A stretch of DNA of 64,000 bases, from the NCBI GenBank assembly GCA_022843125.1, contig JALHOG010000004.1:67001-131000 (forward strand), read 5' to 3'. The stretch comes from Ilumatobacteraceae bacterium. GTDB lineage: Bacteria; Actinomycetota; Acidimicrobiia; Acidimicrobiales; Ilumatobacteraceae. Position numbers and translations under genes: made by a program. Position 1 is the first letter of the stretch; each line of letters starts with the position of its first letter. Positions 11,207 to 20,610 of the stretch are shown piece by piece. The notes below the pieces were generated by a model. That model saw only the letters and a list, made by a program, of their open reading frames with translations, had not been told where the DNA came from and did not search any database.

Positions 11207-12643
11207 ATGCAGACATCACGTGTGCGCCGCGTAGGCGCTCTGCTGGTCGGCCTCGCTCTCGTGACCGCCGCATGCGGCGACGACGAAGAGGCAACGACCG
11301 CGACCACCGAAGCAGCGGAAGCCACCGACGCTCCAGCAACCACCGACGCTGCCCCGGAAGCGACCGACGCTCCCGCAACCACCGCCGCCCCCGAGACCAC
11401 TGCCGCTCCCGCGACCACGGCCCCCGCGGCCGGTGGCGGCGAACTCGCCGGCATGAAGGGCACCACACCCAAGGGCGCCGATGTGTCCGCGTGGATCCCG
11501 GCCGTCGACGAGTTCTGGCAGGCCGAAGGCAACGACGCCCTGGAAGACTTCAACTACGCCGCCGAGTCCTACGACGCGGTCGTCGTGATCGCGCTCGCCG
11601 TCCACAAGGCCGGCACCGACGGGTCGGCCCACGCCGGCGAGATCGTCGGGATCACCGGCGAGGGTGAGGCGTGCACGAGCTTCGTCGAGTGCCGCGACAT
11701 CATCGATGCCGGTGGCGACCCGGACTACCAGGGCGTCTCGGGCCCGCACGACTTCAACGGCAACGGTGAGCCGCTCAAGGGCTCGTACGCCGTGCTCACC
11801 TTCGGTGACGACAATCGCCTCACCGACGAAGAGGTCCTGGTCGAGGCCGAGGCTCCGGCTTCGGCGATCGTCGACCTCATCCTGCCGCAGGTCGAGCGTG
11901 AAGGCGATGGCGTCCTGACGATCGGCTCCATCCTGCCCGAGACCGGCAGCCTCGCGTTCCTCGCCGCCCCGATGTTCGCCGGTGTCGAGTTCGCGATCGC
12001 CGAGATCAACGAGGCCGGTGGCGTGCTCGGTAACCCGATCGCATACACCCAGGGCGATTCGGGCGACACGTCGACCGACACCGCAACGGTCACGGCGACC
12101 CGCCTCCTCGGCGAGGGCGTCGACGCGATGGTCGGCCCGGCATCGTCGGGTGTGGCGCTCACCATCATCGACCAGGTGACCGCCGCAGGCGTCACGCTGT
12201 TCAGCCCCGCCAACACCAGCCCGGCGCTGTCGGGCTACGACGACAAGGGCTTCTACTTCCGCAACGCTCCGGCCGACGGCCTGCAGGGTGCGATCGTGGC
12301 CAACCTGGTCGCGGAGGACGGCAACGCTTCGGCGTACATCCTCAACCTCGACGATGCGTACGGTAACGGCATCGCCGAAGTCGTCGCCTCGGTGCTCGAG
12401 GAGTCGGGTGTGACGGTTCTCGGTCAGAAGGCGTACGACCCGACCGCAGCGTCATTCGACGCCGAGGTCGCCGAGATCGTCGCCGCCGACCCGGACGCCG
12501 TCATCCTCATCTCGTTCGACGAGGGCTCGCGCATCCTGCGCACCGCCGTCGAGCAGGGTGTTGGCCCGACTGCCAAGAACTACTACGGCACCGACGGCAA
12601 CATGGGCAATGCGCTCGGCGAGAACTTCGACGCCGGCGAGTGA
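11207..12643 (+). CDS. ABC transporter substrate-binding lipoprotein, circularly permuted
   Basis: A 478-residue binding protein of the branched-chain amino acid (Peripla_BP_6/LivJ-like) family. A signal peptide ends in the lipobox TAAC (C23), followed by a Thr/Ala/Pro-rich linker to about residue 78. The family's normal order is then reversed. Residues 79-217 (ELAGMKGTTP, AAESYDAVV, the C156/C162 pair, DYQGVSGPHDF) match the C-terminal segment of the family. Residues 233-478 (VLTIGSILPETGSL, the VGPASSG loop, FSPANTSPALS, YGTDGNMGNALGENF) match the N-terminal and central part, and the protein stops exactly where the C-terminal segment should begin. All structural blocks are present once, so a folded protein is plausible. 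It faces livF and ends at a strong terminator. Confidence 0.88.
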   Translation: MQTSRVRRVGALLVGLALVTAACGDDEEATTATTEAAEATDAPATTDAAPEATDAPATTAAPETTAAPATTAPAAGGGELAGMKGTTPKGADVSAWIPAVDEFWQAEGNDALEDFNYAAESYDAVVVIALAVHKAGTDGSAHAGEIVGITGEGEACTSFVECRDIIDAGGDPDYQGVSGPHDFNGNGEPLKGSYAVLTFGDDNRLTDEEVLVEAEAPASAIVDLILPQVEREGDGVLTIGSILPETGSLAFLAAPMFAGVEFAIAEINEAGGVLGNPIAYTQGDSGDTSTDTATVTATRLLGEGVDAMVGPASSGVALTIIDQVTAAGVTLFSPANTSPALSGYDDKGFYFRNAPADGLQGAIVANLVAEDGNASAYILNLDDAYGNGIAEVVASVLEESGVTVLGQKAYDPTAASFDAEVAEIVAADPDAVILISFDEGSRILRTAVEQGVGPTAKNYYGTDGNMGNALGENFDAGE

Positions 12644-12673
12644 CCCAATGGGGTCGTGACCCCGAGTACTGAC

Positions 12674-12704
12674 AGCGGCCCCCGGGACAAACCCGGGGGC
12701 CGCT
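12674..12704 (+). terminator. GC-rich hairpin terminator
   Basis: GCGGCCCCCGGG (12675-12686) and CCCGGGGGCCGC (12692-12703) pair perfectly around the loop ACAAA, with a further A-T pair at the base. There is no long T-run. It lies 31 bases after the stop of the binding-protein gene. Confidence 0.85.
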
Positions 12705-12720
12705 TCGCGGGCGGGCTCAT

Positions 12721-12779
12721 CGACGACATGCGGCTGGACGACACGCGGCTCGACACATGCGGCTCGGCGACACGCGGCC
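12721..12779. repeat. Degenerate 15-bp tandem repeat
   Basis: Four units of 14-15 bases (CGACGACATGCGGCT, GGACGACACGCGGCT, CGACACATGCGGCT, CGGCGACACGCGGCC) lie downstream of the terminator. No function is apparent. Confidence 0.6.
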
Positions 12780-12837
12780 GGTCCCAGCACGCGCCGGGTC
12801 GATCGCATCGGCGTTCTGCCGGCGAACGGAGGGCGCG

Positions 12838-13661
<824 letters not shown>

Positions 13662-13662
<1 letters not shown>

Positions 13663-14546
13663 CACTCGTCCTCCAACAGCGAGCGGCCCTGGTGGGCGCC
13701 CAGGTAGGCGTCGATCACGTCCTGGTTCGACGAGATGTCGTCCGGGGTTCCCTCGGCGATCACACGACCCTCGGCCATGACGATCACCCAGTCGGAGATG
13801 TCGTGGACCATGTCCATGTCGTGCTCGACGAACAGCACGGTCATCCCCTCGTCGCGCAGGCCGCGGACGTGCGCATTGAGACTCTGCTTCAGTGCCGGGT
13901 TCACGCCTGCCATCGGCTCGTCGAGCATGACCAACGTCGGGTTGGTCATCAGCGCTCGTGCCATCTCCAGCAGCTTGCGCTGGCCCCCGGACAGCGCGCC
14001 CGCGTACTCGTCGCGCATGTGGTCGAGCTTGAACCGCTTCAGCAGCTCGTCGGCGCGAGCCTCGATCTCGGCCTCCTGCTGCTTCCAGATCGCGGGGAAG
14101 AGCCCGTTCCACCACTTCTCGCCCTTCTGGCCGGTGGCTCCGAGCTTCATGTTCTCGATGACGGGCAGCTTGGTGAGGCTCTTCGTCAGCTGAAAGGTGC
14201 GCACCATGCCGCGAGTGGCCATGCGGTGGGGCGCCACACCATCCATCGACTGCCCGTCGAAGGACCACGCACCCGCGTTCGGCTCGTCGAAGCCGGTCAC
14301 GAGATTGAAGAACGTGGTCTTGCCCGCTCCGTTCGGCCCGATGAGCGCCGTGATCGACCCACGTTGCACCTCGACATGATCGACGTCGACGGCGGTGATG
14401 CCGCCGAAGTTGCGCCGGATCCCGGACGCCTTCAGGATCGGGTCGGGCTTGGGCGCGCCGGGCACGGGCGAAACACCGGCGAGCGCAGCGCGCGCCTGGC
14501 GAGCCGCCTCGGTGAGTTCGGCAGGGGCGGCGTCAGCGTCCTTCAA
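13662..14546 (-). CDS. livG: ABC transporter ATP-binding protein LivG
   Basis: A 294-residue ATPase partner of LivF. Walker A is GPNGAGKTT, the signature is LSGGQRK, Walker B is LVMLDEPMAGVNP, and the His-loop is FVEHDMDMV. A polar, alanine-rich N-terminal extension of about 40 residues precedes the domain. The start is a TTG inside the end of livM (14-base overlap). An AAGGAG sequence 9 bases before it on the minus strand supports that choice, although internal starts after the extension are possible. Confidence 0.9.
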
Positions 14547-15543
14547 AAGCCATCTCCTTGCGATTGCCGAACAGACCCTGCGGGCGGAAGACCATCAGCG
14601 CGACGAGCAGGCCGCCCATCACCATGAACACGATCGCACCGATGTCGGTCGACTCGATCAATGTCGTGCCGAAGAGACGGAACGGCTGATCGATCAACTG
14701 CCGGAGCAGGCTGTCGAGGAAGGCGAAGATGAACCAGAACAGCATCGGCCCGACGATCGACCCCGTGACCTTGGCGACTCCGCCCAGCACGAGGCCGGTG
14801 AGGATGAAGAACGTCAGGTCACGGCTGTAGTTGTCGGGCTGCACGTTCGCGTTGCCGAGAGCGAGCATGATGCCGGCAAAGCTCCCGATCACGCCGCCGA
14901 GCACCAGCGCCTGCATCTTGTAGGAGAACACGTTCTTGCCGAGGCTGCGCACGGCGTCCTCGTCTTCACGGATCGCCTTGAGCACGCGACCCCATGGGCT
15001 CTTCATCAACAGCCACACGATCACCCCGAAGATCGCGACCAGCGTCCACCCGACGATCAGGTTCCAGAGGTTGCGGCCGCTGAAGGTGAAGATCCAGAAG
15101 CCGTACTGTGAGGCCGGACGCAGGCCGAGGTCGACGCCGACCTGCTGGAACGAACTCGCGAATCCGGTGAGGCCGTCGGTGCCACCGAAGGCGTCCTTTG
15201 CGGCCACCGACCGCACCACCAACCGCACGATCTCCGCGGCCGCGATCGTCACGATCGCTAGGTAGTCGGCGCGCAGACGCAGGGTCGGAACACCCATCAG
15301 GAGGCCGAGGAAGACCGAGTAGCCGACCGCTACGCCGATGCCCCACCACATCGAGATGCCGAAGATCGGCACGGTCTGGCCGATCCCGTAGGCCCCGGCG
15401 GCCATGAAGCCTGCTTGGCCGAAGTTAAGCAGGCCGGTATAGCCGAACTGCACGTTCAGTCCGATCGCGGCGATCGCGTAGTAGCACGCGTTCAGACCGA
15501 TGAACTGGAGGATCGCTGTTTCGAGCACTGCACCGATGTCCAT
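14533..15543 (-). CDS. livM: ABC transporter permease LivM
   Basis: A 336-residue inner-membrane permease of the HAAT family with about nine to ten hydrophobic helices. The typical early sequence LNVQFGYTGLLNFGQAGF and the cytoplasmic coupling loop AIREDEDAVRSLGKNVFSYK are both visible. An AGGAGG ribosome binding site sits 6 bases before the ATG. It is separated from livH by 9 bases and overlaps livG, so the four transporter genes form one operon. Confidence 0.93.
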   Translation of the reverse strand: MDIGAVLETAILQFIGLNACYYAIAAIGLNVQFGYTGLLNFGQAGFMAAGAYGIGQTVPIFGISMWWGIGVAVGYSVFLGLLMGVPTLRLRADYLAIVTIAAAEIVRLVVRSVAAKDAFGGTDGLTGFASSFQQVGVDLGLRPASQYGFWIFTFSGRNLWNLIVGWTLVAIFGVIVWLLMKSPWGRVLKAIREDEDAVRSLGKNVFSYKMQALVLGGVIGSFAGIMLALGNANVQPDNYSRDLTFFILTGLVLGGVAKVTGSIVGPMLFWFIFAFLDSLLRQLIDQPFRLFGTTLIESTDIGAIVFMVMGGLLVALMVFRPQGLFGNRKEMAFEGR

Positions 15544-15552
15544 CGCCGCCTC

Positions 15553-16890
15553 CTAACCGACTCGCTGGGCTCGGCCGAGGATGCCCTGCGGGCGGACGAG
15601 CAGGATCAGGATGAGGATCAGCAGGGCTGGTGCGGTCTTGAGTTCGGTCGGCACCCCGACCAGAGTCGATGTCTCGACGAGGATGCCGACGACGAAGCCG
15701 CCGACCAGAGCGCCATACGCGCTGCCGAGCCCGCCGAGGGTGATCCCGGCGAACATGAGGAACAGCAGCGCCGTCCCCATGTCCCAGGAGACCTGCTCGT
15801 CGAGACCACGGAACACCCCGCCCAGAGCAGCGAGTGCGCCGCCGGTGATCCAGATCAACCGGATGACCTTGGCGCTGTCGATCCCGGTCGACGAGGCCAG
15901 GTCGACGTTGTCGCTGACGGCCCGGGTGGCCTTGCCGAGCCGTGTGTATTGCAGGGTGAGCGCCACCGCCACGAGCACGATCGCCGCGAGGATCGTCACG
16001 GTCAGGTCACGCATGGTGATGGTGATCGGCCCGATCTGCTGGCCGACCTGGTTCGTGTAGTTCAGGAACGGCTTGTCGCGGCCGCCGAAGTACCACAGGA
16101 AGAGGTTCTTCAACATGATGGACAGGCCGAGCGTGATCACCATCTGCGAGATGAGGCCCATGCCGCGTCGACGGAACTGCTGGAAACCGACCTGGTTCAA
16201 GAAGTAGCCGAAGGCTCCGCCGGCGATGACAGCGAGAGGCGCCGCCAGCAGGATGTGGAGCCCAGCGCTGTTGAACCCGTACGCCACCATCGCACCGAAG
16301 GTCACCATCTCGCCGTGGGCGAAGTTCGTGAGGCCCGTCGTCCCGAAGATCAGCGACAGACCGACCGAGCACATCGCGATGATCAGGCCGAGCCGCACGC
16401 CGTCGGCGAAGCGCTGCGCGACCTTCTCGATCTGGCTGACCTCGGCGCTCTGGCTCTGGCCGGTGAAGAAGTTGACGATCTTCCTCGACGTCGTGAACGA
16501 GTCGCCGCTGACCGTCGCCGGGCTGGGTGTATCGGGCGACAGGGCCAGGCCGTCGGGGAGCGTGTCCTCGTCGATCTGGACGACGTAGTCGGCCCGGCCG
16601 GGCACTGGGATGAGCGCGAAACCTTCGTCGTTGGTCACCCCGGTCGCAACCTCGGCGCCGTTCGCATCGAGCACCACGACCGACACGCCAGGGACCGGTT
16701 GGTTGTCGGCCCGGCCGTTCTCGTCACGCTGCTGATCCTTCACCTGGACCTGGAGCGACACCTCGTCCTGCGCCTGAGCGACCGAGGACCCGGAGAAGGC
16801 GGCGAGGGCCACGAAGAGCAGAGCGGCGGCTCGGAGGAACCAGCGTGGCGCACGTGCGTGGAATGGGGTCCCCCCGACCTGCGTCGTCAT
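15553..16890 (-). CDS. livH: ABC transporter permease LivH with extracytoplasmic beta-sandwich domain
   Basis: A 445-residue LivH permease, about 140 residues longer than usual. Residues 1-40 look like a signal peptide or first membrane helix ending in VAQAQ. Residues about 45-125 (GVSVVVLDANGAEVATGVTNDEGF) resemble a carboxypeptidase-regulatory or transthyretin-like beta-sandwich. The permease begins near residue 155 with the family sequence FGTTGLTNFAHGE and runs to RPQGILGR. The extra domain should lie outside the membrane, where the binding protein docks. A TAGAGT hexamer 10 bases before the ATG includes the TAG stop of ctaA, suggesting a separate promoter for livHMGF. Confidence 0.9.
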   Translation of the reverse strand: MTTQVGGTPFHARAPRWFLRAAALLFVALAAFSGSSVAQAQDEVSLQVQVKDQQRDENGRADNQPVPGVSVVVLDANGAEVATGVTNDEGFALIPVPGRADYVVQIDEDTLPDGLALSPDTPSPATVSGDSFTTSRKIVNFFTGQSQSAEVSQIEKVAQRFADGVRLGLIIAMCSVGLSLIFGTTGLTNFAHGEMVTFGAMVAYGFNSAGLHILLAAPLAVIAGGAFGYFLNQVGFQQFRRRGMGLISQMVITLGLSIMLKNLFLWYFGGRDKPFLNYTNQVGQQIGPITITMRDLTVTILAAIVLVAVALTLQYTRLGKATRAVSDNVDLASSTGIDSAKVIRLIWITGGALAALGGVFRGLDEQVSWDMGTALLFLMFAGITLGGLGSAYGALVGGFVVGILVETSTLVGVPTELKTAPALLILILILLVRPQGILGRAQRVG

Positions 16891-16899
16891 TGGGGGCGC

Positions 16900-16905
16900 A
16901 CTCTA
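16900..16905 (-). promoter_or_regulatory. -10 hexamer TAGAGT before livH, overlaps ctaA stop
   Basis: TAGAGT on the minus strand ends 10 bases before the livH ATG. Its first three bases are the ctaA stop codon. Confidence 0.45.
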
Positions 16906-17817
16906 GGTGCGAACCAACTCCGCACTCAAGACTTCGTCAACGGGCACCATCGCCCGGCGTGTGTCGAGCAGGAGCAGGGTCGACGCCCACATCACACCGA
17001 TCGAACCGACGATGTGGAACCCCACCATCAGCGCCGGCACGCCGTTGAAGTACTGCGCGTAGCCGAGCAGCGCCTGTGCCACCCCGATCGCCATCCACCG
17101 AGAAAGTGCCTGCTGGATGGCCACTTTCGTGCGTCGATTCCGCATCGTGCCCACGGCGAGGACGACGGCGACCGCGATCGTCGACACGACGGACACCCCG
17201 TGGATCTGGGCCGCGGTGCTGATCTTGATGTCGAGCCGAACGGCGGTCTCGTCGCCCGCGTGTGGGCCCGATCCCGTGACGATCGTCCCGGTGAATATCG
17301 CGAGACAGGACAGCGCGAAGTGGACCCAGACGAGCTTTTCGGTGGCGCCGTCGACCATCCGGCGGCGGGGCACGCCGTCGGGCTCACCCGCGCGCCGCAC
17401 GAGCATCGTGCCGATGACCACCGTGAACATCGAGATCAGGAAGTGGCTCTGCACCCACATCGGGTGCAGGTCGACGAGCACCGAGATCCCGCCGACGATC
17501 GCGTTCAACAACACACCGAACACGAGCAACCACGCCAGCGTCGGGAGGTCGCTGCGGAACGGCACCCGCCGGTACGCGCCGAGCACGGCGAGGATCACCG
17601 CTGCGCCGACCACGCCCGTGAAGAGACGGTTGAGCTGCTCGATCGCGGCGTGCATCGACGACACGTCGATCAGCTTCTCGCTGCTGCACCGCGGCCAGTC
17701 GTCGCAGCCGAGGCCGCTGCCCGTGAGGCGCACTGCAGCGCCGCTGACGATGATGACGGACAGTGCGATCAGGGCCCAGATCGCGAACGTCCGGTAGCGA
17801 GCCGGTGTGAAGCGCAT
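16903..17817 (-). CDS. ctaA: Heme A synthase (CtaA/COX15)
   Basis: A 304-residue polytopic protein of the COX15/CtaA family, which oxidises heme O to heme A for cytochrome c oxidase. The N-terminal signature VRLTGSGLGCDDWPRC follows the first helix. About eight hydrophobic helices are present, with conserved histidines in SMHAAIEQLNR, LHPMWVQSHF, ALSCLAIF/QIHGVS and VGFHIVGS contexts. In the first motif asparagine replaces the histidine of the EYxHR found in many homologues. It sits 12 bases upstream of livH and probably shares readthrough with it. Confidence 0.92.
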   Translation of the reverse strand: MRFTPARYRTFAIWALIALSVIIVSGAAVRLTGSGLGCDDWPRCSSEKLIDVSSMHAAIEQLNRLFTGVVGAAVILAVLGAYRRVPFRSDLPTLAWLLVFGVLLNAIVGGISVLVDLHPMWVQSHFLISMFTVVIGTMLVRRAGEPDGVPRRRMVDGATEKLVWVHFALSCLAIFTGTIVTGSGPHAGDETAVRLDIKISTAAQIHGVSVVSTIAVAVVLAVGTMRNRRTKVAIQQALSRWMAIGVAQALLGYAQYFNGVPALMVGFHIVGSIGVMWASTLLLLDTRRAMVPVDEVLSAELVRT

Positions 17818-17827
17818 GGCGAGGTCG

Positions 17828-17833
17828 AGCCTA
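17828..17833 (-). promoter_or_regulatory. -10 hexamer TAGGCT before ctaA
   Basis: TAGGCT on the minus strand ends 11 bases before the ctaA ATG, implying a leader of only a few bases. Confidence 0.4.
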
Positions 17834-17898
17834 CGACACGGCCCGGCGGGTGTCCCAGCGAGCCCGGGTGAGCGAGCGCGCGATCTCGATGACGTCGG

Positions 17899-19002
17899 TC
17901 ACGGTCGGACCTCGTAGAAGGCGTTCAACGCGTGGTCGACGGGCAGGGTGTCGAAACGCGTGAATCCGGCCGCCATCGCCATGGAGCGGGCGGTCGAGGC
18001 GGGCAGGCCCAGTGTTCCGAGTCCGGCGCCACCGGGCTCGGACAGCGCTGACGACATGCACGACAGAACGCTCACGCCGTAGAGCAGCGACGCCAGCGGG
18101 TTGAGCGCCATGTTCTCCTCGAGCGTCTCGCCGGCCTTGATGTCGACGAGCAGCCAGTGGCCGTCGGGGCGGAGCGCAGCGCGGATCGCCTCGATGGCCG
18201 GCTGGGGATGCGCCATGTCGTGGATGCAGTCGAACGTGGTGACGAGGTCGAGCGACCCGTCGGCGGGTAGCTGCTCGGTACGCGGGTCGACGAAGCGCGC
18301 ATTGCGCAACCCCGACTCGGCCAGGCGTGCGTTGGCCCGGTCGAGGGCGTACTGGGAGATGTCGTACCCGACGAAGTTGCTCGCCGGGAACGCCTCGGCC
18401 ATGAGGATCACCGCGCCGCCGGCACCGCACCCGACGTCCGCGACCGACGCACCGGTCTGCAATCGCTCGACCACGCCGTCCATCGCCGGGAGCACCTTGC
18501 GGAGCAGGTTGGCCCGGTTCCACGGCTCGAAGCTGCGTTCGATGCCCTCGGCGCCCTCCGGGCCGTGGCTGTCGTAGTCGTGGCCGACGCCGTGCTCGAA
18601 GCAGTCGGGCATCGCGGCGAGCGCCTGCATCGTCTGGGGCAGCCGGTGGAACATGCCCATGCCGAATGCCGGGTGCTGCGGCGACGCGAGCACGGCGCGT
18701 CCCTCGCCCGACAGCGAGAAGCGGTCGACGCCGGCGCTCGTGTCGAGCTCGATCAGCTTCGCGGCGGCCTGGTTGCACGCCCACTCGCGCACCCAGCGCT
18801 CGTGCAGGCCAACCGCCGCCGCCAGGTCGACGCTGCTCATCGGCCCGTCGGCATCGGCGAGCGCTCGGTACAGACCCAGCCGGTCACCGAGGTGGATCAT
18901 GCCGGCGGTCACGGCTCCCTCCAGCTTGGAGAACACCTGGAAGGTGAACATCCGCAGCCGGTCGTGATCGTTCACGGTGTCGTTCACGGTGTCGCGCTTC
19001 AC
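17899..19002 (-). CDS. SAM-dependent methyltransferase with N-terminal winged helix
   Basis: A 367-residue class I methyltransferase. Residues about 15-110 form a helical, winged-helix-like dimerisation domain (GLYRALADADGPMSSVDLA), as in Rv2258c-type enzymes. The Rossmann domain starts at VADVGCGAGG (187-196, SAM-binding motif I), followed by VGYDIS and TTFDCIHDMAHP. The substrate is not predictable. The GTG start overlaps the aldehyde dehydrogenase stop by four bases (GTGA) and removes an upstream shadow reading. The first codons contain two copies of a 12-base repeat encoding DTVN. It is probably cotranscribed with the aldehyde dehydrogenase. Confidence 0.85.
   Translation of the reverse strand: MKRDTVNDTVNDHDRLRMFTFQVFSKLEGAVTAGMIHLGDRLGLYRALADADGPMSSVDLAAAVGLHERWVREWACNQAAAKLIELDTSAGVDRFSLSGEGRAVLASPQHPAFGMGMFHRLPQTMQALAAMPDCFEHGVGHDYDSHGPEGAEGIERSFEPWNRANLLRKVLPAMDGVVERLQTGASVADVGCGAGGAVILMAEAFPASNFVGYDISQYALDRANARLAESGLRNARFVDPRTEQLPADGSLDLVTTFDCIHDMAHPQPAIEAIRAALRPDGHWLLVDIKAGETLEENMALNPLASLLYGVSVLSCMSSALSEPGGAGLGTLGLPASTARSMAMAAGFTRFDTLPVDHALNAFYEVRP
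18970..18993 (-). repeat. 12-bp tandem duplication at the methyltransferase start
   Basis: Two identical copies of GTTCACGGTGTC (plus strand) encode DTVN-DTVN. Each copy brings an in-frame GTG, so the gene has several possible GTG starts. Confidence 0.75.
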
Positions 19003-20447
19003 CCGAGGTTGATGTAGATCTGCTTGGTCTCGAGGTAGGCGTCGAGCGCGTACGGCCCCAGCTCGCGCCCGATGCCGCTCTGCTTGTAACCGCCCCACAT
19101 CGTCTCGCTGGGCGCCGGCTGGCTGTCGTTGATCCAGACCACGCCGGCCCGGACCGCCCTCGCCGTGCGCAGCGCGAGCCCGATGTCACGGGTCCAGATC
19201 GCCGCTGCGAGGCCGTACTCGGTGTCGTTCGACATCGTCACGACCTCGTCGAGGTCGGAGAACGGGATCACGGCGGCGACCGGTCCGAAGATCTCCTCGC
19301 GGGCGATCCGGACACCGTTGGTCGCCTCGAAGATCGTGGGCGGGACGAAGTAGCCGCCGGCGAGCGCCGGGTCGTCGGGGCGCTGCCCCGCATAGGCGAG
19401 GGTGGCGCCGTCGGCGGGACCACTGTCGATGTACGCCTGGACGCGGTCGCGCTGCTGCGCCGACACGAGCGGCCCCATCGTGGTCTCGGGATCGAGGCCC
19501 GAACCGAGCTTCATCCCGGCGGCGAAGTCGGTCATCCCTTGGAGCACGTCGTCGTACACCGAGCGGTGCACGAACACGCGGCTCCCGGCGGAACACACCT
19601 CGCCCTGGTTGCCGAAGATGCCGAGCGACGTGCCGGGGATCGCACGGTCGAGCGCTGCGTCCGCGAAGACGATGTTCGGGCTCTTGCCGCCCAGCTCGAG
19701 CGTCACCCGCTTCAGCTGGTCGGCGCAGGTGCGTTGGATCATCTGGCCGACCGCCTTCGACCCGGTGAACGAGATCTTGTCGACACCGGGGTGGGTCAGC
19801 AGCGGCGCTCCGGCCTCGGCCCCGATGCCGGTCACCACGTTGAACACGCCGGCCGGGATGCCGGCCTGCTCGGCGATCGCCGCCATCCGCAACGCGGTGA
19901 GCGGCGTCTGCTCGGCGGGCTTGAGCACCACGGTGCATCCCGTCGCGAGCGCAGGTGCGACCTTCTGGGCGGCCATCAGCATCGGGTAGTTCCACGGCAC
20001 GATCAGACCGCACACGCCGACGGGTTCTTTCACGATGAGGCTCATCGCGTCGGGGCCCACCGGCGGGATGTCGCCGCTGATCTTGGTGGCCCAGCCCGCG
20101 TAGTACTCGAACATGAACGCGACCTCGGCGATGTCGCCCATGGCATCGCCGATCGGCTTGCCGCAGTCGCGCACCTCGAGCTCGGCGAGCTCGCGCTGCT
20201 GCGCTCGGACCAGCTCAGCCATCCGGAACAGGATCGCGGCACGGTCGCGCTCGGCGACCGCGCTCCCCCACGTGCCGTCGTCGAAGGTCCGACGCGCCGC
20301 TGCGACCGCGAGCTCCACGTCGTCGCTCCCGGCACGAGGGATCGACGCGAGCACCGCCCCGGTCGCCGGATCGGTGGTGTCGAACCGGTCACCGGATCGG
20401 GCGTCGACCCATGCCCCGTCGATGTACATCTGCAGCTGATCGGCCAT
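18999..20447 (-). CDS. NAD(P)-dependent aldehyde dehydrogenase
   Basis: A 482-residue aldehyde dehydrogenase superfamily enzyme oxidising an aldehyde to the carboxylate. The motifs are VPWNYPML (150-157), the general base in LELGGKSPN (E251), and the catalytic cysteine in NQGEVCSAGSR (C285). It most resembles betaine or aminobutyraldehyde-type members by overall pattern, but the substrate is not certain. The start ATG lies 7 bases downstream of TACCGT on the minus strand; the frame is open for another 700 bases upstream without homology. A methyltransferase gene overlaps its end. Confidence 0.93.
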   Translation of the reverse strand: MADQLQMYIDGAWVDARSGDRFDTTDPATGAVLASIPRAGSDDVELAVAAARRTFDDGTWGSAVAERDRAAILFRMAELVRAQQRELAELEVRDCGKPIGDAMGDIAEVAFMFEYYAGWATKISGDIPPVGPDAMSLIVKEPVGVCGLIVPWNYPMLMAAQKVAPALATGCTVVLKPAEQTPLTALRMAAIAEQAGIPAGVFNVVTGIGAEAGAPLLTHPGVDKISFTGSKAVGQMIQRTCADQLKRVTLELGGKSPNIVFADAALDRAIPGTSLGIFGNQGEVCSAGSRVFVHRSVYDDVLQGMTDFAAGMKLGSGLDPETTMGPLVSAQQRDRVQAYIDSGPADGATLAYAGQRPDDPALAGGYFVPPTIFEATNGVRIAREEIFGPVAAVIPFSDLDEVVTMSNDTEYGLAAAIWTRDIGLALRTARAVRAGVVWINDSQPAPSETMWGGYKQSGIGRELGPYALDAYLETKQIYINLG

Positions 20448-20453
20448 GCCGAA

Positions 20454-20459
20454 ACGGTA
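20454..20459 (-). promoter_or_regulatory. -10 hexamer TACCGT, leaderless start
   Basis: On the minus strand TACCGT ends 7 bases before the aldehyde dehydrogenase ATG. Confidence 0.55.
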
Positions 20460-20598
20460 GACGACGGCCGCCCATGGCCCGGTGGCGAACGCCGGGCGTC
20501 TCCGTGCGTGCACGGATTCGCGTCTCAGGGAGCAACCACCCGGCTCTGTGCGTCGTAGTGGCCGATGACCGACCGGGTGGTCGGCACACACCGACAAT

Positions 20599-20605
20599 GA
20601 GGAGG
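20599..20605 (+). promoter_or_regulatory. Strong RBS of the secreted lipase gene
   Basis: GAGGAGG lies about 6 bases before the ATG. This makes the lipase one of the minority of genes here with a clear Shine-Dalgarno site. Confidence 0.7.
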
Positions 20606-20610
20606 ACGTC

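Larger units (their letters stand above)
12644..12837. other. Intergenic region between binding protein and livF
   Basis: Contains the binding-protein terminator and a degenerate 15-base tandem repeat. No ORF with coding character was found. Confidence 0.6.

Noticed and set aside
15415-17871. 818-codon plus-strand frame across livH and ctaA
   Set aside because: The composition is dominated by Arg, Asp, His and Glu with no recognisable motif, while both minus-strand genes have complete family signatures and membrane helices.
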